From assembly GCA_022601195.1 (NCBI GenBank), contig JAHZIX010000008.1:62001-126000 (forward strand): a stretch of DNA of 64,000 nucleotides. Direction: 5' to 3'. The translations under genes were made by a program, and so were the position numbers. Positions 14,601 through 26,600 of this stretch are shown in pieces. Position 1 is the stretch's first letter; every line of letters starts with the position of its first letter. The notes beneath the pieces are model-generated. The model was not told the origin of the DNA, ran no database searches, and saw only the letters and a program-made list of their open reading frames with translations. Source of the DNA: Deltaproteobacteria bacterium. GTDB taxonomy: Bacteria; Acidobacteriota; Thermoanaerobaculia; Multivoradales; JAHZIX01.

Positions 14601-17600
14601 GATCCACCAAAAACAGGACTGGGGAGGCATCCTGCACCATGTTGCGCAGACGGTCCTTTGGGTAGGCCGGATCCAGAGGAAGCCAGGCACCACCGGCTTG
14701 TAGAACCGCCAGCACGGCCTCGGCCATGACCAGAGACCTTTCCATGGAGATGCCTACCAGAACATCCGGACCGACTCCAAGAGTTTGCAGATGGCGAGCC
14801 AAGCGGCGACTGCGAGAAGCCAGCTCACGGAAACTGCGTTGGACGGCGCCGAAGCGTATCGCCGCGGCCCCTTCATAAGCTTCCACGGCAGCGTCGAAGG
14901 CTGCCTCCAGCATCAACGGGGAGAGACTTCCCCCCTCGACACCTCCATCGCTGAAGCCCACCAAGATCTGATCCAGCTCGGATTTCGGCACCAGCGGTAA
15001 ATCGTAGACATCCCTCCCTGCTTCCTCTTCCAGACCACCGAGGAGGAACTCGTATTGATTGGCGAGACGTTCGATCCGGCTGCGGAGGAAGAGCAAGGGG
15101 TTGTACTTGAAGACCAATTTCAGGTGATCCTGGAGGTCGTAAACTTCCAGGCTGAGCTCGATCTCACCCATTTGATGTACTTCAGGGATGGGCTCGAGAT
15201 GGAGCACCTGACTCTCCTGACGATCCCCATACTCCCGCCCCAGGCTAGTGCGCAGATTCTGCCAAATGAAGCTCGCTTGAAAGACCGGCGAGCGACTCTT
15301 CTCCGCAGCTATCCCCAAACGTTGCACCATCCACGAGAACGGCAGCTCGGAATGCTCCAATAGAGCGAAGACGGAGCTCTGCACCCTCCCCAAATACTGA
15401 CTGAGGCCGGGCTGGTCGGCCAGACTCAGTCGAACCGGCAGCATGTTGACGAAGTAGCCGATGACACCGTCGCACACCCCCTCCGGCCTCCCCTTCACCG
15501 CTGTGCCCACCAAGACCTCTCGTTGCTGGGCTTGGCGGGCCAATAGAATTCCAAAGGCTCCCAGGCAGAGACTGAAGAGGTTCGTCTTCTGAGATCGGGC
15601 GATCTCTCGCAGGGAATGAGTGAAGGCCGGCGGCAGCTCCAGCTCTACATACTCCCCGGCAAAGGTCTGGCTGTCGGGTCGAGGGAAGTCACAGCTCAAA
15701 TCCAATTGCAGCGGCGCATCCGCCAGGGTCTGGCGCCAGAAGGTCAATAGCTCCTGAGCCCGAGGAGAAGCCAGTAACTCCTCTTCCCAAGCCTGGAAAT
15801 GGCGCACACTCCCCGACAACTCGGGCAAGTTGGTAGCCTCACCCAACCCCTCGGCTCCGTAGAGGGTCAGTAGCTCGTCCAACATCAGATCGTAGGAGGC
15901 GCCATCGAAAACCAGGTGGTGCAGATTGATCAACAGCACCGAATCCTGTTCCCCGCAGGAAAAAAGGAACACCCGCAGCAGAGGGCCAGTGGCTAGATCG
16001 AACGGCTCGCGACCGGTAGCGACCACGTGGTCGAGGAGCTCACTCCAGGACATCCGGGACAGATCCTGCTCCTCCCAGAACAGGTCTCCCGGCTCCCGCA
16101 CCACCTGCATGGGCTCGCCATCCTGATCCTGAAAGACCGTTCTCAAACAAGGATGGCGGTCCTCGATAGCTTGGAAACTGGCCTTCAGCTTGGCGGGGTC
16201 GACCCCTTTCCTCAGGCGAAAGGCGAAGGGCAAGTTGTAGGCATATCCTTCCGGATCCAGGCGGCAGACAAACCAAATCCCCTTCTGCCCTTCGGTAAGA
16301 GGAAAGGCGTTGACCGGAGAGCTGTCCGCCTCCAAGGCCTCGACGACCGCCGCCCCATCCTCCTGGAGTGCCCGAGGGACCTCCCTTTCCAGCGAGTCGT
16401 CGGAGTCCTCCGGCAGATCCGGCAACAACTGCGCCAAAGCCGCCAGATTGGGTTGAGAGAAGATCTCTCGCAGGGGCACCTCCACATCGAAGGTATCTCG
16501 AATGCGCGAGGCGAGGCGGGTTGCAGACAAGCTGTGGCCACCCAAGTCAAAGAAATTTCCGGCGCTTCCAATGCGAGAGACATCGAGGTCCAGAACCTCG
16601 GCCCAAAGAGCCCCTAGCTGGCGCTCCGTAGCGGTGCTAGGAGAACCCTCCGTCACCACCCCTTCGCTGCCCCGGCGCAGAGCCTCTTCAAGCAAAGCAC
16701 GGCGGTCCAATTTCCCATTGCTGGTTGTGGGAAGCTCATCCAAGAGCAGAAAAACGGTAGGGATCATATGACTGGGCAGCTTGCCCGCAAGCCACGAACG
16801 AAGCTCTTGAGGCAGAGTTTCTGCCCGCTCCTCGGCCCCCTCCCTCGCCCCCCGAGAGGTCAAGAAAGCCACCAGCCGCTTGCCGCCTTGGGTCTCTTGC
16901 ACCAACACCACCGCCTGAAGAACGGCCTCGTGAGCAGCGAGGGCTGCCTGCACTTCTCCCGGCTCGATGCGGAAGCCACGAATTTTCACTTGATGGTCGA
17001 TTCGGCCCAAGAAGTCGATGGCACCATCCGCCCGCCAACAGGCCAGATCCCCCGTGCGGTACATGCGGCCACCGGCTTCCTTCGACTCCCCTTGCGAAAC
17101 AGCCTCGCCCTTGGGAAGGAAGTCTCGGGAGAAGGGATCCGGCAAGAAGACCGCCGCCGTCTGCTGAGGATTCTTCAAGTACCCGCGCGCTAACCCAGGG
17201 CCAGCGATATAGAGCTCTCCTCGAACCCCTACCGGCACCGGTTCCAGTCTCTCGTCCAACAGGTAAATGCGATATCCGGGGCACGGCGTGCCGATGGGCA
17301 CCGGCCGATCTGCTTGCTCCACTTGCCGGAAGAGAAAGGTGGTGGCACAAACGGTGGTCTCCGTCGGACCGTAACCATTGACGATGCGAAGCTGGGGAGC
17401 CAGATCCTGCAATCGCTGCAGAGTGTCTTGACGAATCGGCTCGACACCCACCATCAACCGTTTCAAAGCCAGGCGTTCGGAACCATCCTCGAGGCGTTCC
17501 TGCCATCGTTCCCCCAGAGGTTCCAGGAGCGACGGGGGAATGTACGCCGAAGTGATCCCCTGATCCAGGAAGTAGGTCGAGAGGAGAACTGGATCCATGG

Positions 17601-20600
17601 TGATATCCCGCGGTACGACATGGAGAGTTCCCCCACTGCACAGGATCGAGAAGATCTCCCAAACCGAAGGATCGAAGGAAAAAGGAGCCAAGGTTGCACC
17701 GACCCAAGGACCCACTTCTGGGACCGAGAGCCTAGTCCCTCGAGAAGATTGGTGGGAAGGGAAAGCTAGATGGTCTAGCACAGGTAAATGAGTCAGAAGA
17801 TTGCGGTGACTCTGGGCGCTGCCCTTGGGGGCGCCCGTGGAACCGGAGGTGTAGATGACGTAGACCAGCTGGTCCAGAGAAAACGGTTGACTTGGCGGAG
17901 CCCGATGCCCGTCTTCTTTGGTCAGATCGACATCGAGTAGCACCCTCCGCGCCGGCACATCGATCTCTCCCGGCAGAGAACCCAACTGGCCGCTCACCGT
18001 GACCAAAATGGCACATTCCGCATCGATCAGAATGTAGCGATTCCTCTCCTCGGGAGCCTCCGGATCCAAGGGTACGTAGGCGGCTCCCGCCTTGAGGATA
18101 CCGACCACCCCTACCAGGAAGTCGATGCCCCGTTCCAGGGCCAAACCAACCCTGACCTCGGGACCTGCCCCCAGGGCGACCAAGTGGTGGGCCAACTGGT
18201 TGGCCCGGCCATCCAGCTCCTCGTAGGTCATGGACCTCTCGCCACAAACCACCGCCACGGCCTGCGGTCGGGAAGTCGCCTGGTCTTGAATCTGCGACTG
18301 AACGGGGACCGTGGTGTCGGGTTGGAAAGGCGTCTCATTGAAGGTGAGAAGGAGCTGGGCTCGTTCCGTCCCCGACAGCAAGTCCAGCTGGGCCAGGGCA
18401 GCCTCGGGGCCAGCCACGAAGGCTCTCAGAAGAGCCGTGAAATGACCCACCATACGGTGAATCACCTGCTCTTCGAAGAGATTCCGGTTGTAGTCCAACC
18501 CGGCCATCAGACTTCCACCTACCTCGACCATGCGAAGGGAGAGATCGAATTTGGCGACCGTGCACCTCGGAAAGCGAGGCTGCACTTCGAGACCCTCGAG
18601 GGCGAGGTCCGCCGAAGGCGCATTCTGCAGCATGAACATCGTCTGGAAGAGGGGGGAGCGGCTGGTATCTCGCGCCGGATTGAGAGCCTTGACCAGCTCT
18701 TCGAAAGGTACGTCCTGGTGCGCGAAAGCGGCCAAGGCCGTGTCCAGAGTGGAAGCGATCCGCTGCTGTACCGTCTGAGATCCGTCCAGGTGTAGGCGCA
18801 ATACCAAGGTATTGACGAAGAAACCGATCAGCGGCTCGATCTCGGAGAAGCGGCGATTGGCCACCGGAGTACCCACGGTGATCTCAGGTGCTCCTCCTTC
18901 TTCCGCTCCGGAGCCACTCCCATAGGAGCTGGAGGCTCCGAGCCCCACTCCAGCGTAGCGCCCCAGCAGCTCCGCCCAGGCCGCCGCCAACACAGCGAAA
19001 AGTGTCGCCCGGCAATCTCTCGCCAGCCCCTGGAGGGCCGTCACCAGCTCGCGGTCCAGTTGGAAACTCTCCAACTCGCCGTCGAAGGTCTGTACCGCGG
19101 GACGGGGTCCCTTGGTGGGCAAGTCAACGTATTCCGGAGCACCGGAAAGCTGCTCGACCCAATAGCCCAACTGATCGTCGAGGATCTCCCCTTGTAACCA
19201 TTGCCGCTGCCAAGCGGCATAGTCGGCATATTGCAGAGACAACTCCGGCGGCATTCTCCTGCTGGACGACCCGGAAGCCTTCAAGAAGCTGCACTTAGCT
19301 CCGTAGAAAGCCTCCAACTCCTGGTGCAGGACTCCGAGAGACCAGCCGTCGGAAACGATGTGGTGGGTGTTCATGAGCAACACGTGCTCGCCACCATCTT
19401 CGTCCAGAGCTAGCCGAAGAAGGCCCGCCCGAAAGAGAGGACCGCGCTGTAGGTCGAAGGGGCTGGAAGCGTCGGCGTCGATCCACCGGGCAGCTTCCTG
19501 TTGCAGGTCCTCGACTCGCAGTCCGGAAAGATCCGCTACCCAAAAGAGGGAAGCCGGAGGCGCATCGATCACTTGCCGCGCCACTCCCTGCTCTTCCACC
19601 AGCCGAGTGCGCAAGCTCTCGTGGCGCCCGACGATGGTGAGCAAAGCCCCCTCCAGAGCGGCTACATCCAAGAGGCCCTGAATGGCGAAGGCCTCCGGAA
19701 GATTGTAAGTAGCGGACACTTCCTCCATGCGGTCCAGGAACCACAATCTCTGTTGTGCGAAGGACAGCTCCAAGCTCTTGGAACGCTCCATCGCCCGAGG
19801 CGTTGGTAAGCATCGCCCCTTACTTCGTAGCTCCGGAAGACGCCTCGCCAGGGATTTGACGGTGGGGCGAGCGAAGATCTCTTTGAGCTCCAACTCGACG
19901 CCAAAGGTCTTGCGCACCAAGGCGGTGACCCGAGTGGCGCTCAGGCTGTGGCCACCCATCTCAAAGAAATGGGCTTCGATTCCCACCTCGCGGTCCTCCA
20001 GGCCAAGAACCTCGGCCCAAATTCCACACAGCAGCTCTTCTTCCTGAGTGCGGGGCGCCAGAATTCCGTCCGTCCCACCGAGCACCGAACCTAGTTCCAT
20101 CTCCTGAAGCGCCCGGCGGTCCTGCTTACCACTGGGCGCCACCGGCAATTTCGGTAGAAAGACCAAGGCCGACGGCACCATGTAGGAGGGCAAGCGGTCC
20201 TCCAGAAAGCCCCGCAGGGAATCCAGCAGCTCCGGATGCTGATAAACCTCAGTTTCTCCCTTGCCGCTGGGTCCATCTGCATCCTCGAGAACGGAACCGG
20301 CCCCTTCCCCATCCACATCTCCAGGAACCACGAAGGCCACCAGGCGATGGTCCCCGGGAGCCATCTCCCGCACGATCACCGCTGCTTCCCGCACCGCCTC
20401 GAGACCGGTGAGCAGAGTTTCGACCTCACCTGGTTCGATGCGGAAGCCCCGCACCTTGACCTGATGATCTCTACGGCCCAGAAATTCGATCTCACCGCCT
20501 TCCAAATAGCGCGCCAGATCTCCCGTGCGGTAGAGCCGGCCCCCGGGTTCCTCCCCAGGGCCTAGAGATTCGCTAGAGAAAGGATCTGGAACAAAGCTGG

Positions 20601-23600
20601 CGGCGGTCAGGGCAGGCCGCCGGAAATAGCCGCGAGCCAGGTTGGCTCCGGCCACATAGAGCTCCCCCGGAACGCCAACGGGCACCGGACGGAAGTAGCT
20701 ATCCAGTAGGTAGATGCGGGTGTTCGCCACCGGCAGGCCAACGGAAGGTAGAGATGGCCACCTACGACGATCCTCTCCCAAAGCGAAATCGGTGACCACG
20801 TGAGCTTCGGAGGGGCCGTATTGATTGAACAGAGCACAGCCAGGAGCCGCTTCGAAGAAAGCCCTCAAGGAGCGGGTCATTTGCAGCTGTTCTCCCGCCG
20901 AGTAAACCTCTTGCAAAGACTCCGGGGCGGGGGCACCCTCTTCGAAGGCAGCCGCCAAAGCTCCCAGGCCAACAAAGGGTTGATACATGCGTTCGATGCC
21001 TTGGCGATGCATCAGCTCCAAGAGAGCGACTCCATCCCGGCGCAACTCCTCGCTCACCAAAACCAGCTCTCCGCCGGTCAGAAAAGTGCCAAAAATCTCT
21101 TGGACGCTCACATCGAAGCTCAGAGATGCCAACTGGAGAGTCTTCAGACCCGCACCGAAGGAAGGCCGAGCCACCTGCCATTGCAGCAGATTCGCGATGG
21201 CGCCCCGTCCCATGGCGATGCCCTTGGGTTTGCCGGTGGAGCCGGAGGTGTAGATGAGGTAGAGAAGATTCTCTGCCTCGGCGCCGGACTCCAGGGGTTC
21301 CCCCGAGTAGGCCTCGAGCTGACTCTCGAGATCCCTCGGAAGGATGACGGGCAAGGGGACTCCTTCGAAGGCAGCAGCGCCCTCTTCGTCCACTAGCAGC
21401 GCTGCCGGAGCGGCGTCTTGCAACATGGCCTGGAGGCGAGCAGCTGGATAGGCCGGATCCAAGGGCAACCAAGCGCCGCCAGCCTGGAAGATTGCCAATA
21501 CCGCTTCCATCTGTCCTATGGATCGCCCCATGGAGACTCCGACCACCACATCCGGCCCGACTCCTAGAACCTTCAGATGGCGAGCCAATCGACGGCTGCG
21601 GTGGGCCAACCGTCGATAGCTGAGACGTTCCTCCCCGAATCGAACCGCTGAGGCTTCCCCAAAGGTGTCGAAAGCAGCAGCCAGAGCCTCTTCCAAACGA
21701 TGGCTGGGCCAGGAGACCCGGGTTTCATTGAACCCCCGCAGCACTTGGTGTCTCTCCGGCCCCGGCAACAAAGGCAGGTCGTAGACCCCTTCCCCCAAGC
21801 CGGGTTCCAAACCACTGAGTAAGAAGACGTATTGTTCCCCGAGGCTACGGATGCGTCGGGGGAGAAAGAGGTCCGGGTTGTATTTGAAGACCAGTTTCAG
21901 GTGATCCTGGAGATCGAATACCTCTAGGCTGAGCTCGATCTCTCCCATCTGGTGGACCTGGTCGATGAGCTCTAAGTGAAGCTCCTGCCCGCCTCCACCG
22001 CTCAGAGCTTCCCGGCCTAGGCTGGATCTCATGTCTTGCCAGATGAAGCTGGCCTGGAATACTGCGGACCGACTCTCGTCCGGGAGAATCCCCAAGGCGC
22101 GAACCAGAGTTGAAAAAGGTAGGTCCCCATGCTCTAACAGGCCGAAGACGTTCTCTTGCACCTGGTCGAGATACCCGGCCAGCAGAGGATTCCCCTCCAA
22201 GCTCATGGGCACCGGCAACATGTTGACGAAATAGCCGATGGCATCTTCACAGACCCCCTCGGGACGCCCCTTGACAGCGGTTCCCACCGAGACCCGGCGT
22301 TGCCTCGACTGGCGGGCCAACAGAAGACCGAAGACTCCCAAACAAAGGCTGAAAAGATTGCATTTCTGAACCCGCGCCAGCCTCCTCAAAGAAGCTGTGA
22401 AGGCCGAATCTACCTCCATCTCCAAGACTTCCCCATGGAAGGTCTGGAGATGAGGTCTCGGCAGGTCCGTCATCAGGCTCAGCTGCCGGGGAAAGCCGTC
22501 CAACGCCTGGCGCCAGTAGGCCAACAACTCCTCGGCCCGCGGCGATGCCAGTAGTTCCTCCTGCCAGACCTGAAAAGCCTGCACACTGCCCTGGGGCTCT
22601 CCTAGGCCGAGGGGCTCACCGGAAAGGTCAGCTCCATAGCGAGCCAGGAGCTCTTCCAGAAGGAAGTTGTAGGAAGCTCCATCGAACACTAGGTGATGCA
22701 GGTTGATCAACAGCACCGAATCCCGATGCCCACAGGAAAACAGGAAGACCCGCAGCAGAGGACCTGCGACGAGGTCGAAAGGCTGGCGGCCGACTCGAGT
22801 GACCTCCGTGAGAAGGTCTTCCCACTCCAGATGAGACAGGTCCTGCTGCTGAAAAAAGATCTCCCCGGTGGGCCGAACCAGCTGGAAGGGCTCACCATCC
22901 TGTTCCCGAAATACCGTCCGCAGGGCGGGATGACGGTCTTCCAGAGCTTGTAGACATCGGCGTAGTCGCTGCGCGTCGACTCCCCGGCTCAAACGGAAAG
23001 CGAAGGGGATGTTGTAAGCGTAGCCATCCGGGTCCAGCCGGCAAGTGAACCAGATTCCTTTCTGCCCTTCCGTGAGAGGCCAGGATTCGGGCCTCTTGGG
23101 CTCTGGGGGCAGGGCCTCCAGCACACCCGACGAAGCGACCAGCCCGTAAACGCTTTCCGCCTCACCACCAAAGCCCTCTCCCCGACGCAGTCGCTCCAGA
23201 GGCGGTGGCTCCGGGCCGTCCTTGAACAAGGCCAAGATGGCGGCCGCCAAATCGGCAGCCTCGGAGGTCGACAGACCGAGAGGCACCGCCAGACGAACCA
23301 ACCCATTGAGGGGGCTGCCTTTCTGCAATCCGGCCAAATGACCGCCGGCTCGGATTCCCGTGTGTTCATAGAGCCAACTCAAAAAAGAGGTTACCGGCAT
23401 CGGTAAGGCGCGAAACGGCTCCAGGGCCCCCACGTCCAAGAGCACGCAGTGCCCTCCCGCTGGCCGGCTGATGACTACCTCGGGCGCCTCCAAACCAGAA
23501 GAGAGTCCGTCGCTGAGCACTCGAACCGCTGCCATCCGCTCACCAACCTGTTGGAGGATGAAATCTCGATCCCCGAGGGCGAGGGCGAGGAATTTCTTCT

Positions 23601-26600
23601 GAGTTCCATCCAGAACCAGCTCACGCTGTTGAGCCAAGGCCGCAATTCGCTGGTACAGCGCCTCATCATTGGTCGCCACTACCCCACCGAGATTGACCGC
23701 GAAATCCTTTGCCAAGCTGGCGGTGACGACGTCCGCCGAGGCACAAAGCTCACGAGCCACCGCCCACGGGTCGGCTCCAGTTGTCCGAGTGACGAAAAGC
23801 GCATTTTCCAACACCCGAGTGGCATCCAACATCAGAGGCACACCGGCAGCTTGGAGCAGCTGCCGAGCCGAGGCGAGGTCGGTGAGAGAGATCGGATAGC
23901 CTCCCGAACCGTTGTTGGAGAGCTCCAGGCAAGCGAGGCGAGGCCGCGGATGGGGCCCTTCCCTAGCCAGGTGAGCCCGTAGACTCTCTAAGTCGAAGCC
24001 ACCTCGAAACAGGGTCGGGGAACCCAATTGGAAGACTTCTTTTTGGGGCAACTCCAGAGCCACGAACCCGTTGTCGATTTGATGGTAGAGCTGGGAAGGA
24101 AAGAGGAGGTTCTGCACCACCTGGTTGTCCTCCGGACCTTCTCCCTTGGGCCAGGCTGCCCAAAGCAGCTCCTCCGCTTCCCGTCCACTCCCGGTTACCA
24201 CCAGGTAGCGGAACGGGAAGATCTCTCGGAGATGCTCTTCGAGATCCGCCCTCTCCCCCAAACGAGTAGCTAGCTCCCCCATACGTTGACGCAGAGCCGG
24301 CGTATCCAGCTGAGCCCAAGAGTCGGTCTTGAGATCGTGGGGCACCTCCGCCGCGGTTAGAGCCAAAGGATTGAAACCTACCTCTTCGAGCCGGGCTCGC
24401 CGGGCTTCCCGAAGGCTCTCCGGGTCTTCCTCGGAAACCGTGACGTCTAGGAGTTCCGATTTTCTACGGGGAATCCCCTGGCTGTGCGCTCTAACCACTT
24501 CCGACCTACCCCTTGGAGGGTCCTTAGTGGTCTTTGAGGTGCTGGCAGTGGCCCCGGGAGACTTCGAGGCTTCCTGCTTGAGAGGCACTGGAGGAAGAGC
24601 TTCCGGAGGCGAAGGGTCGACGCCCTCGGGATTCGCCAACATCATCAGAATATCCACGACCCGATTGGCATCCGCCGAAAGGGGCCGACAGAGGTAGAGC
24701 TGGGTATTCTCCGGCCGGAACTTATTCTTGAATTGCAGGTTGCCGGCGCCGTCGAAAACGCCCCTCTGGCGCAGCGCTTCGAGAACTTCTTCCGCTGCGC
24801 CATCGCTCACTATCGCTTCATCGAGTCGGGCGCCGAAAGTTCCTCCCAAGCTGTAGCCAATGCAACCCTCTTCAACCAGAGTTGCCAAAATATGACTGAT
24901 GCCCGCTTCCAGCCCACCCAGAGGCATGTCTTCCCGATAGAACTCCAAATCCATCAGATAGCCCTGGCCGTTGGGCATGGCGGTGATGATGATGACGTTC
25001 TCGAGGCGCTCCCCGAGCCAAGTCAGAAATACCCGGTGGGCGGAGGGCAAACGCCCCGCCAGAACATCTCTGCGCACCGAATAGATGTAGGGATTCACCA
25101 TGGGCTTGCCGGCGCACCAAGCATCCATGACCTCGACCACTGCGCCGTCCACGGCCGGGTCGTCGCCGCATCGAATCTCCTCAGTGCGGCAATCTCCCGC
25201 TCCTTGGAAACGGTTCACCAAATAACGGAGCCGCCGCATGGCTTTGCCCTTCAAGGTGAAGGAAGCTAGCTCGGGAAGGCGCTGCATGACTCCGAAGGGG
25301 ACGGCGCCAAAGGCCTCGCCCCCAGCCTCGTTCAGAGGGGTGTCACACATTAAATGGGGAATCAGCTCCCGTTCGCGGCAATAGCTCATCAATTCGTCAG
25401 CCAGCGGCGACAGATCTTCCGCAGGCCCGACGTAGCAGAAAGCGAACAGGAGCCCTTCCGACTCGTTGAAATAGAACAGGCCTCGCCGCTGGCTACCAAG
25501 AAAAATCCAGGGGGCGATGTCGCGCCGCGCCAGCGCCGCAGTCTCCCAAGCATGCCGGCGCAAGAGGTCCGCCACTGCTGAGGCCAACACCCGGTCTTGG
25601 TCTAACTCGGTCTCCCGAACCACGACCCAGGAGGCCTCACGAACCTCTTCCACCTCGACCGGTTTGGCCCCTGGCAGCTGCGCGGTAACCGCCAAAGGAA
25701 TGGCTTCTGGAGAGGCAGGTTCGGCAAAGACCTCTCCGTGGCTTTGAGCCAAAGAGTCCGCCAACTCGGCAATGGTCACCGCCTCGAACATCAGGGTCTG
25801 GGGCAAGGGACCGACCTTCTTCTCCAGGGTCTTGACAATCCGAAGGGAAAGAAAGGAATCCACTCCGAAGTCCAGGAAGGGCTCGTCGATCTCTAGAGAA
25901 TCCGGCGCTGTTCGCAGGTTCTCGGCGAAGACCTCCATCAAGTAGGCCAAGGCCCCCTGGCGAGCCGTGACCTGCTTGGAGTGCCCCGTGGAGGGGAGCG
26001 CTTCCGGAGCCATCGCTTCCGGAGCTGCCTCCTTTGGTGCTACCTGGGGGGATACCGAGGAAGGGGACGAGATTGTGGGGCCGGTAGTGGGAAATTTCTG
26101 CTGCCAGGCTTCGGCGTGGTCCGCTACCAATCGAGCCGCCAGCTCGCGAAGGGTGTCCGCCTCGAAAAGCAACGTCTGAGGCAGGCGACCGACCTCCTTT
26201 TCCAAGGTCTTCAGAATGCGAAGACCCAGAAAGGAATCCACCCCATATTCGAAAAATGGCAGGGAGACATCCAGATCACTCTCCGGGGTACGCAACAGGG
26301 CCGAGAAAGTCGAGACCAGGAACGCTTCCACTCGACCTTCCAGCTCCGCAACACTGCCTTTCCCAGGTCTCCCGGAAGAAACCGAATCTGTAGGAATCGA
26401 CTTTGAAGTAGCCGCCTCAGAAATACGTTTTGGAACTGAGCTCTGCCCTTGGACTGCATCGGAGGAGCTTTCGCTTCTTGCCCGACTGTCACGACCGCTG
26501 CCGTCCTCGAGGGCTGGGTTCAGAGTGGCCTCGATGAGCCGCCCTTCTCCCGGAGCTACGACCAAGCTCGAGGACACTGGGGCTCCATCGAGAGCCGACA

